From contig JAIWOL010000074.1 of NCBI GenBank assembly GCA_020216925.1, positions 1 to 10,000 of the forward strand: a stretch of 10,000 nucleotides of DNA, in the 5' to 3' direction. Made by a program: the position numbers and the translations under genes. The notes under the pieces were generated by a model. The model saw nothing but the letters and a program-made list of their open reading frames with translations, had not been told where the DNA came from and made no database searches. This document shows, one piece after another, positions 1 through 5,225 of the stretch (position 1 is the stretch's first letter; each line of letters begins with the position of its first letter). The DNA comes from Thiobacillus sp. Its GTDB lineage: Bacteria; Pseudomonadota; Gammaproteobacteria; Burkholderiales; Thiobacillaceae.

Positions 1-269
1 GACAGGGCATCGCAGGCCAGCGTCAATCGCGTGCGGCCGGCAGCATGCGCACTGTCACGCAACTGCATCAGCGCCAGGGCGTATGCCAGAACATCGTCCG
101 GCTTCAGTGCATCGGCCTGGCCAAAAGCCGGGCGGGCGGCGATGTCGGCCAGGGCTGCCAAGGCCGCCTCCACTGTCAGACAGGCCTCGGGCCGAAGCAT
201 GCCCCTCTTGGGCATGGGCAGGCCTGCCGGCTGGCGATGACGGGCATACAGAGTTTGCGTATCTGGCAC
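1..269 (-). CDS. Unidentified protein, N-terminal part (runs off the window)
   Basis: An open frame reads from a GTG at 269-267 to the window edge without a stop, giving 89 codons. The start is chosen because an AGGAGAG ribosome binding site lies about 7 bases upstream. No ATG occurs earlier in the frame; internal Met codons at about residues 19 and 24 are alternatives. The visible protein begins MPDTQTLYARHRQPAG and continues rich in Ala, Leu and Arg, with helical-looking stretches and no signal peptide or membrane segment. I do not recognise a family. A Rho-independent terminator lies just upstream, so this gene probably starts its own transcription unit. That it is a gene rests on the open frame plus the ribosome binding site; its function is unknown. 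Confidence 0.6.
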   Translation of the reverse strand, partial: MPDTQTLYARHRQPAGLPMPKRGMLRPEACLTVEAALAALADIAARPAFGQADALKPDDVLAYALALMQLRDSAHAAGRTRLTLACDAL

Positions 270-294
270 GACTCTCTCCTGTTGGGGCCCCTGC

Positions 295-319
295 AAAAAA
301 ACAAGGCCGGCCGGGCCTT
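295..319 (-). terminator. Rho-independent terminator after the lpxC unit
   Basis: Read on the minus strand, AAGGCC pairs with GGCCTT around a 5-base loop (stem arms 314-319 and 303-308). This is followed by G and then seven T residues (301-295). It lies about 70 bases past the stop of the small membrane protein gene and before the gene starting at 269, so it most likely ends the lpxC transcript. A second GC palindrome (GGCCGCGGCC, 323-332) sits directly upstream. Confidence 0.8.
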
Positions 320-391
320 AACGGCCGCGGCCTGGCAGGGCTTTAATTCGTACCACTATAGACAGGATTTATGTACCAGGTGTGACAACAC

Positions 392-574
392 TCAACGCAG
401 CACCAGCCGCTCCACCCCATAAAACAGCGCGGCGATCACGCCGACGACGAGCGCAAAGCGCAACACCCGGCCGATATGGCGGAGGTAAGCGCGGTTGCCG
501 GTAAACAGCCAGGCCAGACCGAGCGCCACCACTGCGACCAGGATGGCAACGATCAGCAGACGCAGGACGATCAT
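392..574 (-). CDS. Small two-helix membrane protein downstream of lpxC
   Basis: This 60-residue protein starts at an ATG (574-572) that overlaps the lpxC stop as ATGA, so it is probably translationally coupled to lpxC. Two hydrophobic stretches, about residues 3-24 and 38-54, are separated by a positively charged loop ([14 protein letters not shown]). This suggests a hairpin inner-membrane protein with the basic loop inside by the positive-inside rule. I do not recognise a named family. The tight coupling to lpxC is the only hint at a role, possibly at the inner membrane in envelope biogenesis, and that is inference. A terminator follows about 70 bases downstream. Confidence 0.7.
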   Translation of the reverse strand: MIVLRLLIVAILVAVVALGLAWLFTGNRAYLRHIGRVLRFALVVGVIAALFYGVERLVLR

Positions 575-1488
575 GCCGCGGCGAGAGGGTGCAGGCGGAG
601 GTAGGCGGGCGGGGCGTCTTCTTCACGGGTGAAGCTGACGAGTTCCCAGGCTTCCTGGCGTTGCGACAGTTCGCGCAGCAGCGCGTTGTTGAGCGCATGA
701 CCCGACTTGTAGGCCTCGAAGCTGCCGATGATGGGATGGCCCAGCAGGTAGAGATCGCCAATGGCATCGAGCACCTTGTGTTTCACGAACTCGTCGTCGT
801 AGCGCAGGCCATCCTGGTTGAGCACCCGGTACTCGTCCATGACGATGGCGTTGTCGAGCGAGCCGCCAAGCGCGAGGCCGTTGTTGCGCAAATATTCGAC
901 CTCGTGCATGAAACCGAATGTGCGCGCGCGGGCAACTTCCTTGGTGTAGGCAGTGTCGGCAAAGTCGATGCTGACGGTCTTGCCGCTCCTGTCGAAGACG
1001 GGGTGCTTGAAATCGATGGTGAACTCGATCCTGAAGCCGTTGTGCGGTACGAAGCGAGCCCATTTGTCGTCATCCCTCACTTCGATGGGCTGCTTGATGC
1101 GCACGTATTTTTTCGCAGCCTCCTGCTCGACGATGCCGGCCGACTGAAGCAGAAAAACGAAAGGCGCGGACGAGCCGTCCATGATGGGAATCTCGGGGCC
1201 GGTGAGATCGACCAGGAGATTGTCGATGCCCAGGCCCGCGAGCGCGGACATGAGGTGCTCGACCGTGGACACCCTGGCCGGACCGGATTGCAAAAGGGAA
1301 CACAACCGGGTGTCGGTCACGAGAAAGGGATCGGCCTTGAGCTCCGCAGGCGGATCGAGGTCCATGCGACGAAAAACAATGCCGGTATCGGGTCCGGCCG
1401 GGCGCAGTGTCATCTCCACCTTGACGCCGGAGTGCAGGCCGACGCCAGTGGCAGTGACCGGGCTTTTGAGAGTGCGCTGTCTGATCAT
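571..1488 (-). CDS. lpxC: UDP-3-O-acyl-N-acetylglucosamine deacetylase
   Basis: LpxC is the zinc enzyme that removes the N-acetyl group from UDP-3-O-acyl-GlcNAc in the cytoplasm, the committed step of lipid A synthesis. From the ATG at 1488 the protein is 305 residues, the length of the E. coli enzyme, and begins [10 protein letters not shown] as the family does. Longer readings of the frame lack family similarity. The zinc and catalytic residues are all present: STVEHL (Glu77, His78), HKVLDAIGD (His237, Asp241) and the catalytic His264 in YKSGHALNN. The upstream ribosome binding site is weak. In related genomes lpxC directly follows ftsZ; here 2.4 kb separates them, so it probably needs its own promoter somewhere in 1489-2165, which I cannot place. 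The stop overlaps the next gene by four bases. Confidence 0.97.
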   Translation of the reverse strand: MIRQRTLKSPVTATGVGLHSGVKVEMTLRPAGPDTGIVFRRMDLDPPAELKADPFLVTDTRLCSLLQSGPARVSTVEHLMSALAGLGIDNLLVDLTGPEIPIMDGSSAPFVFLLQSAGIVEQEAAKKYVRIKQPIEVRDDDKWARFVPHNGFRIEFTIDFKHPVFDRSGKTVSIDFADTAYTKEVARARTFGFMHEVEYLRNNGLALGGSLDNAIVMDEYRVLNQDGLRYDDEFVKHKVLDAIGDLYLLGHPIIGSFEAYKSGHALNNALLRELSQRQEAWELVSFTREEDAPPAYLRLHPLAAA

Positions 1489-1792
1489 CTCGGCTGATTC
1501 AGGAATGAAGTGTAATTTTGCGTTACGCCGTTTGCGCGGGCGGGATACGCGTGCATCCCCGCTTTTTTGACCGGCCAGTCGAAATTGCAGAAATGCGCTA
1601 CACACACCTCACCCGACTAGAACGATATCAGATTTACACCATGAAGCAGGCAGGCACAAGCAAAGCGAGATAAGCCATGTGCCGGAACGAAACGCATCGG
1701 CCATCATCTATCGGCAGGGAGCTGCTCTATCCAGAAAATGGCAAGAAAATGGGGTCACCCATTAGCCGACCGTAATCAAGCGCGAACACCTT

Positions 1793-1826
1793 CCCGCCCA
1801 CCTTTTTTTGATGGCGGGTTTTCTTT
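1793..1826 (+). terminator. Terminator-like hairpin facing the plus direction
   Basis: CCCGCC (1793-1798) pairs with GGCGGG (1813-1818) around a 14-base loop that itself contains seven T residues. The stem is followed by TTTTCTTT (1819-1826). This has the form of a Rho-independent terminator for plus-strand transcripts, yet no plus-strand gene lies upstream. It may end antisense transcription or be a leftover from an acquired segment. The stem is only 6 bp, so the call is tentative. Confidence 0.45.
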
Positions 1827-2082
1827 GCACGACCGTGCTGCATCCTGCCTTGTTGTTTCAGGCCGAACCCGTTTCCTCGATGCTGGCTACGACCGAGTCG
1901 TGCCTGCCACCCATATGGATCAAGCGGTGTGCGATGAACTGCCCCCGCCCTGGCGGAACCCCGCCCCAGAGAAACCTTGGTGCCGCCGAAGTGTCCGGGC
2001 AAAGATCACAGATCCGTGGCTCGCGTTTCCGCGTCCAGTCCCCAATTGGCTCACCCGGCAGACGGCCCGGTGCAACAACACA

Positions 2083-2163
2083 GGTGGTGACGGCAAGGTC
2101 TCCACTCAGACACACTGGTTCAAGCCCAGACCCTATTGCTGGCTAACCTGCCGTCACCAAACC
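2083..2163. repeat. Long imperfect inverted repeat at the transposase 3' end
   Basis: GGTGACGGCA (2086-2095) is exactly complementary in inverted order to TGCCGTCACC (2149-2158). The stem extends outward as GGT/ACC across a two-base bulge (2083-2085 with 2161-2163) and inward by three pairs after a one-base bulge. The loop of about 50 bases holds a smaller CTGG/CCAG hairpin. The outer arm ends two bases from the transposase stop at 2166, so this structure probably belongs to the insertion element, as an end or as part of a structured RNA. Confidence 0.6.
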
Positions 2164-2165
2164 GT

Positions 2166-3177
2166 TCAGGCGAAACAGCGCTTCACATCGAAAGGCTGTC
2201 CCTCCTTCAGCATGTGGTAACTCGCCCGCGCCAGCTTGTGCGCCAGTGCCTTGGTTGCCACGATGCTGTTCGTTTTGGCTTTCTTCCGCTCGAAGAAGCG
2301 CCGTGCCTCGTCGTTGAAGCGACGGGCGAAGTTCGCCGCTTCGATGAACGCCCACACCAGATAGGCGTTGCCGTTCTTGGTATTGCATTCGCCTTTCTTC
2401 CTGCCGTTGGAGTAGCGGGCGCTGTCCACACAACGGGCATAGGAAGCGAAGTTGCCGACCCGGGCGAAGCGGGTGACGTCGCCCGTCTCCAGCATGATGA
2501 CGATGGCCAGCACCTCGCCAATGCCGGGGATGCTTTTAAGCCGAACATAGTCCGGGCGCAGTTTCGCGCCCTCCAGCAGACGCGCCTCGAGCCGCCCGAT
2601 TTCCAGGTTCAGCGTGGCGATGACGGCGAGGTTGGCCTGCACCGCCAACGCGACATCCGCGGCGAGTCCGGGCGTGCCGATGTCGCTGGGGGCGAGCCGC
2701 TTGATGGCCGCGGCGGACGGACGCGACCCGGTCGATCGGGCCAGGATGTTCTCTACCGCCAGCACATGCTGGGTACGCGAGCGCACGAGCTGGACGCGCT
2801 TTCTGGCCAGATCGCGCAAGGCGCGCTCGGCGGGCGGATGGATATAGCCAGTGGGCAGGATGCCCAGCCGCAGCATGTGCGCCAGGTGGGCGGCGTCGGT
2901 CTCGTCGTCGCTGTGCTTCAAACCGTCGTAGCGTTTCATGGCGACGGTGTTGGCGAGCTTGACGGCATAGCCTTCGGCCATCAGGCCGTCAACCAGCCAG
3001 TACCAGTTGTAGGGATTCGACGACTACGCCTGTCAGTTCGTCGCGGTGCGGCGCAAGCAGCGCCAGTATCGTCGAAAGATCGTTGGGGCAGCACCGGCTG
3101 AGCAGCACCTTGTCCGTCTCGTCCGTCACCACGACCACGCTATTGTTCGAATGCAGGTCTATGCCACAAAATCTCAT
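2166..3177 (-). pseudogene. IS110-family transposase, broken by a frameshift
   Basis: IS110 transposases carry a RuvC-like DEDD domain and a C-terminal Transposase_20 domain with a catalytic serine, and recombine DNA guided by an element-encoded RNA. The start is ATG 3177, preceded by AAAGGAGG. The first 55 codons contain GIDLHS (Asp7) and VVVES (Glu54). The frame then shifts near 3013-3019 and would stop at 2989. The second frame continues as YNWYWLVDG, then LKHSDDETDA (the paired Asp residues), the helix-hairpin-helix-like IPGIG, and YSNGRKKG with the probable catalytic Ser, ending at 2166. Rejoined, it is about 336 residues, normal for the family. Family members usually read ESTYNWYW, so a two-base deletion is likely. 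The element is probably inactive unless the frame is bypassed. Confidence 0.9.
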
Positions 3178-3190
3178 CTCGGCCTCCTTT

Positions 3191-3227
3191 GAGTAAAAGA
3201 ACAAAGTTCGCACTTCGCTTTTTACTC
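3191..3227. repeat. Hairpin upstream of the transposase start
   Basis: GAGTAAAA (3191-3198) and TTTTACTC (3220-3227) form an 8 bp stem. Inside is a second small hairpin, GAAC/GTTC, at 3199-3202 and 3206-3209. It lies just upstream of the transposase ribosome binding site, in the 5' noncoding region where the IS110 subgroup of this family encodes its bridge RNA. It may be part of such an RNA or an element end. The structure is seen; the role is inferred. Confidence 0.5.
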
Positions 3228-3329
3228 CTCCGCCTCACAGCGGTGGGAGGTCGGCTAGATGATTCTCAGACACCATTTAACGCCATTCGGGCTGAGCGCG
3301 AAACCAACCCGCAAGACATGGTTCGGCGC

Positions 3330-3345
3330 CCGCCGCAAGCGGCGG
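3330..3345. repeat. GC-rich hairpin after the GDCCVxC gene
   Basis: CCGCCGC and GCGGCGG form a perfect 7 bp stem around AA, 11 bases past the stop codon of the small cysteine-rich gene. No T run follows on the minus strand, so it is not a standard Rho-independent terminator. It could still protect an mRNA end or mark a junction. Confidence 0.4.
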
Positions 3346-3356
3346 CAACGGGCGTA

Positions 3357-3578
3357 TCAGCCCCCGCAGCAACCGCCCTTGCCGCGTTCCTGGATCGGCG
3401 GGCACGGCACGGTGCCGTAGGAGCAGTACACGCAGCAGTCACCCGGCTTGGGCTTGAGCACGGCGTGACACTGCTCGCACTCGTAGAACCACTGGCAGGC
3501 GTCCGTCGGCATCGTCTCGGTCTTGGCGTGGCCGCACTCGGGACAGGTCAGCGTCGATTGCAGGATTACCGCAGTCAT
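3357..3578 (-). CDS. GDCCVxC-family cysteine-rich small protein
   Basis: This 73-residue protein carries the signature GDCCVYCSYG at residues 46-55, followed by TVPCPP. That matches the family known as GDCCVxC domain (seleno)proteins, in which one of the paired cysteines can be selenocysteine; here all are Cys codons. There are 11 cysteines: CPEC (12-15) and CEQC (34-37) look like a zinc-ribbon pair, Cys28 is isolated, then Cys48, 49, 52 and 59, and a C-terminal CC at 70-71. It has no signal peptide or membrane segment, so it should be cytoplasmic. The ATG (3578-3576) overlaps the stop of a merP remnant by four bases and has a GGGAG site in front. The mer context suggests binding or handling of mercury or another soft metal. 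The biochemical function of the family is not known to me. Confidence 0.85.
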   Translation of the reverse strand: MTAVILQSTLTCPECGHAKTETMPTDACQWFYECEQCHAVLKPKPGDCCVYCSYGTVPCPPIQERGKGGCCGG

Positions 3579-3664
3579 TTGGCGGCTCCCGCCAACGTGG
3601 CCGGATAACCGGCGTCCCGGGTGGCGCGGGTGAGGGTCTCGACGTTCGTCTGCGCATCATCGAA
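3575..3664 (-). pseudogene. merP: merP C-terminal remnant (mercury-binding protein)
   Basis: The last 29 codons of a MerP-like gene are present, reading FDDAQTNVETLTRATRDAG, then YPATLAGAAK and a stop. MerP is a periplasmic HMA-fold protein that passes Hg(II) to MerT, and its C-terminus characteristically has a ..DAGYP.. motif after an FDD segment and a helix. The signal peptide and GMTCxxC metal site are missing. Similarity ends at 3664, right at the start of a tandem repeat (3669-3690). The stop overlaps the start of the GDCCVxC gene as ATGA, so the two were once cotranslated in a mer operon. The identification rests on a short stretch but fits the neighbour well. Confidence 0.75.
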
Positions 3665-3668
3665 CGAG

Positions 3669-3690
3669 CACAATAAAGGCACAATAAAGG
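3669..3690. repeat. 11-bp tandem duplication
   Basis: CACAATAAAGG occurs twice in direct tandem (3669-3679 and 3680-3690). It sits exactly where merP similarity ends and the REP-like palindrome begins, which suggests a rearrangement junction. Confidence 0.8.
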
Positions 3691-3752
3691 GGTCAGGTCT
3701 TGCAATAATGCATTTCAGTTGAGCCCGCGTGTTGCAATACAAGACCGGTCCC
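3690..3752. repeat. REP-like imperfect palindrome
   Basis: GGGGTCAGGTCTTGCAATAA (from about 3689) and, in inverted order, TTGCAATACAAGACCGGTCC (3732-3751) form an imperfect palindrome around a spacer of about 25 bases. Sequences of the form AAGACCTGACCCC are typical flanks of REP-associated (RAYT) transposase elements in proteobacteria. No RAYT gene is present here, so this would be a stranded noncoding copy. Confidence 0.5.
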
Positions 3753-3780
3753 TATTTTTGAGACTTGATCCCTATTTTGA
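3749..3780. repeat. Near-identical direct repeat beside the lpxC fragment
   Basis: TCCCTATTTTTGA (3749-3761) and TCCCTATTTTGA (3769-3780) are direct repeats differing by one T. The second copy abuts the first base of the lpxC-like fragment, so the pair marks the break point of that fragment. Confidence 0.65.
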
Positions 3781-3855
3781 TCTCCACCTTGACGCAGGAG
3801 TGCAAGCCTGCGCCGGTGGCAGTGGCCGGGCTTTTGGGGGGCGCTGTCTGATCAT
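3780..3855 (-). pseudogene. lpxC: Decayed 5' fragment of a second lpxC copy
   Basis: Read on the minus strand from ATG 3855, this 76-base stretch aligns with the first 77 bases of the intact lpxC (1412-1488). By eye there are 8 substitutions and one single-base deletion (about 88% identity). The deletion lies in a run of six G/C after codon 5 (MIRQR) and shifts the frame, giving a 27-codon reading that stops at 3772. Restoring one base recovers the lpxC-like reading KSPATATGAGLHS. Similarity ends abruptly at 3780 at a repeat. The fragment starts about 90 bases after the ftsZ stop, the usual place of lpxC, so it is probably the relic of the original locus or of a partial duplication. Confidence 0.88.
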
Positions 3856-3944
3856 TTCGTCATTTTGGCCTTTGGCATAGGCAACGCGCCGAATGCGCGC
3901 GTGCCGGGTTGTGGCCGGCGCAGGCGGATTCGGTTCGTGCCATC

Positions 3945-5090
3945 TCAGTCTGCCTGTTTGCGCAGGAAGGCCGGGATGTCCAGGGTGTCAATGCCGGAAT
4001 CGGCCATCGCCTGGATGGTGCGGCTGCGGCGGTTGATCATCACGCTGGGCAGTTCTTCGCCTGGGTCGGCCATCATCGGCACGTTGTCGGTGCCGGTCTT
4101 GATGATCTGCATGGGACGCGATTGCTGGCGGGCAACGGGGTTGCCAAGGCCGGTGGCGACCATGGTTACGCGCAGGGCGTCTTCCATGCTGTCGTCGAGC
4201 ACCTGGCCGACGATGACGGTGGCTTCCTCGGCGGTGAATTCCTTGATCGTGTTCATCACGTCGTGGATTTCGCGCATCTTCACGCTGGACGATGCAGTGA
4301 TGTTGACGAGGATGCCGCGTGCGCCGCGCAGGTCGACCGATTCGAGCAGCGGGCTGGCCACGGCTTGCTCGGCAGCAATCCTGGCGCGGTTTTCGCCGCT
4401 GGCCTGCGCCGAACCCATCATCGCCATGCCCATTTCGCTCATTACGGTGCGCACGTCGGCGAAGTCGACGTTGACCAGGCCGGGGCAGTTGATGACTTCG
4501 GCAATGCCGCCGACCGCGCCATGCAGCACGTTGTTGGCGGCCTTGAAGGCATCGAGCATGGACACGTCTTCGCCCAGTACCTGCATCAGCTTTTCGTTGG
4601 GGATGATGATGAGCGAATCGACATGCCGCGCCAGCGCCTCGATGCCGGCGTTGGCGGCGCGCACACGTCTGCCTTCGAACATGAAAGGCTTGGTCACCAC
4701 GGCTACGGTGAGGATGCCAAGCTCCTTGGCGACTTCGGCCACCACGGGGGCGGCGCCGGTGCCGGTGCCGCCGCCCATGCCCGCGGTGATGAACAGCATG
4801 TCGGCGCCGTCGATCAGTTCGGCGATGCGCTCGCGGTCTTCCAGCGCGGCTTCGCGGCCGATTTCGGGGTTGGCGCCCGCGCCCAGACCCTTGGTTACGC
4901 CGTTGCCGAGCTGCAGCTGTATCTTGGCCTGGTTGCGTTTCAGCGCCTGCGCGTCGGTGTTGATGGCGATGAATTCCACGCCATTCAAGCCCGAGGCGAT
5001 CATGTGATCGACCGCGTTGCCGCCGCAGCCGCCCACGCCGATCACTTTGATCACTGCATCCTGAGTATCCACGTCCATCAGTTCAAACAT
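3945..5090 (-). CDS. ftsZ: Cell division protein FtsZ
   Basis: FtsZ is the tubulin-like GTPase that polymerises into the Z ring at midcell. The 381-residue protein has the N-terminal nucleotide-binding GVGGCGGNAV (18-27), the tubulin signature GGGTGTG (106-112), the T7 synergy loop NVDFADVR (207-214, with Asp209 and Asp212), and a variable linker ending in the conserved tail DIPAFLRKQAD that binds FtsA and ZipA. All catalytic features look intact. The ATG at 5090 has a strong AAAGGAGG site nine bases upstream. A 135-base gap separates it from ftsA, long enough for an extra promoter or an mRNA processing site, in keeping with the higher FtsZ level cells need. Downstream, the normal lpxC is replaced by a fragment and an accessory insert. 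Confidence 0.98.
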   Translation of the reverse strand: MFELMDVDTQDAVIKVIGVGGCGGNAVDHMIASGLNGVEFIAINTDAQALKRNQAKIQLQLGNGVTKGLGAGANPEIGREAALEDRERIAELIDGADMLFITAGMGGGTGTGAAPVVAEVAKELGILTVAVVTKPFMFEGRRVRAANAGIEALARHVDSLIIIPNEKLMQVLGEDVSMLDAFKAANNVLHGAVGGIAEVINCPGLVNVDFADVRTVMSEMGMAMMGSAQASGENRARIAAEQAVASPLLESVDLRGARGILVNITASSSVKMREIHDVMNTIKEFTAEEATVIVGQVLDDSMEDALRVTMVATGLGNPVARQQSRPMQIIKTGTDNVPMMADPGEELPSVMINRRSRTIQAMADSGIDTLDIPAFLRKQAD

Positions 5091-5225
5091 TTGCTGCCTC
5101 CTTTAATGCCAAAAAAAACCACACTCAAAAATCTTTGACGTGTTTGCCGCGATACCCCTGGGCATCGGGCACGACCGCCAAAACCTGTTTCGACGCTGGG
5201 CACGCTCGTATGCGTCGCGCCGGCG

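Larger units (their letters stand above)
1489..2165. other. Gene-free stretch between lpxC and the IS110-family remnant
   Basis: About 680 bases hold no gene I can support. Short open frames occur on both strands (for example 1727-2002 and 1858-2115 on minus, 1738-2220 on plus), but they overlap one another, have no clear ribosome binding site and resemble no family I know. The stretch contains a plus-strand terminator-like hairpin (1793-1826) and a long inverted repeat next to the transposase stop (2083-2163). The part nearest lpxC (1489-1700) is less GC-rich than the genes and is the likely place for an lpxC promoter, but no good -35/-10 pair stands out. Confidence 0.6.
2070..3300 (-). mobile_element. 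IS110-family insertion element remnant (ends approximate)
   Basis: The element comprises the broken transposase (2166-3177) plus structured noncoding flanks: the inverted repeat at 2083-2163 on the 3' side and the hairpin at 3191-3227 on the 5' side. IS110 elements usually lack terminal inverted repeats and make little or no target duplication, so the exact ends cannot be fixed from one copy. The limits given are estimates. It lies in the sense direction of the dcw cluster, between the GDCCVxC gene and lpxC. Confidence 0.65.

Noticed and set aside
1489-1605. A 39-residue N-terminal extension of LpxC
   Set aside because: The family starts at MIRQRTLKS, and length from that ATG equals that of the E. 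coli enzyme. The extension is Arg/Lys-rich with no family similarity.
1858-2115. An 85-codon minus-strand open frame, with neighbours at 1727-2002 and 1738-2220
   Set aside because: The frames overlap each other on both strands, have no clear ribosome binding site, and show no motif. A homology search would be needed to revive any of them.
2113-2135. A TTCAAGC loop with a CTGG/CCAG stem resembling a tRNA T-arm
   Set aside because: The loop fits the TTCRANY consensus, but the stem is only four pairs and no acceptor, D or anticodon arms can be placed around it. It is probably a small hairpin within the larger inverted repeat.
2136-3101. A 321-codon plus-strand open frame opposite the IS110 transposase
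   Set aside because: The minus strand carries clear IS110 motifs in two frames. The antisense product resembles nothing.
3772-3855. The 27-codon reading of the lpxC relic as a leader peptide or regulatory small ORF
   Set aside because: It is explained as a frameshifted lpxC start, has no good ribosome binding site and leads into no nearby regulated gene.
3909-5138. A 409-codon plus-strand open frame opposite ftsZ, and similar long frames opposite lpxC, ftsA and murB
   Set aside because: They are antisense shadows of strongly biased GC-rich genes. They lack ribosome binding sites and recognisable domains, while the minus-strand genes are certain.
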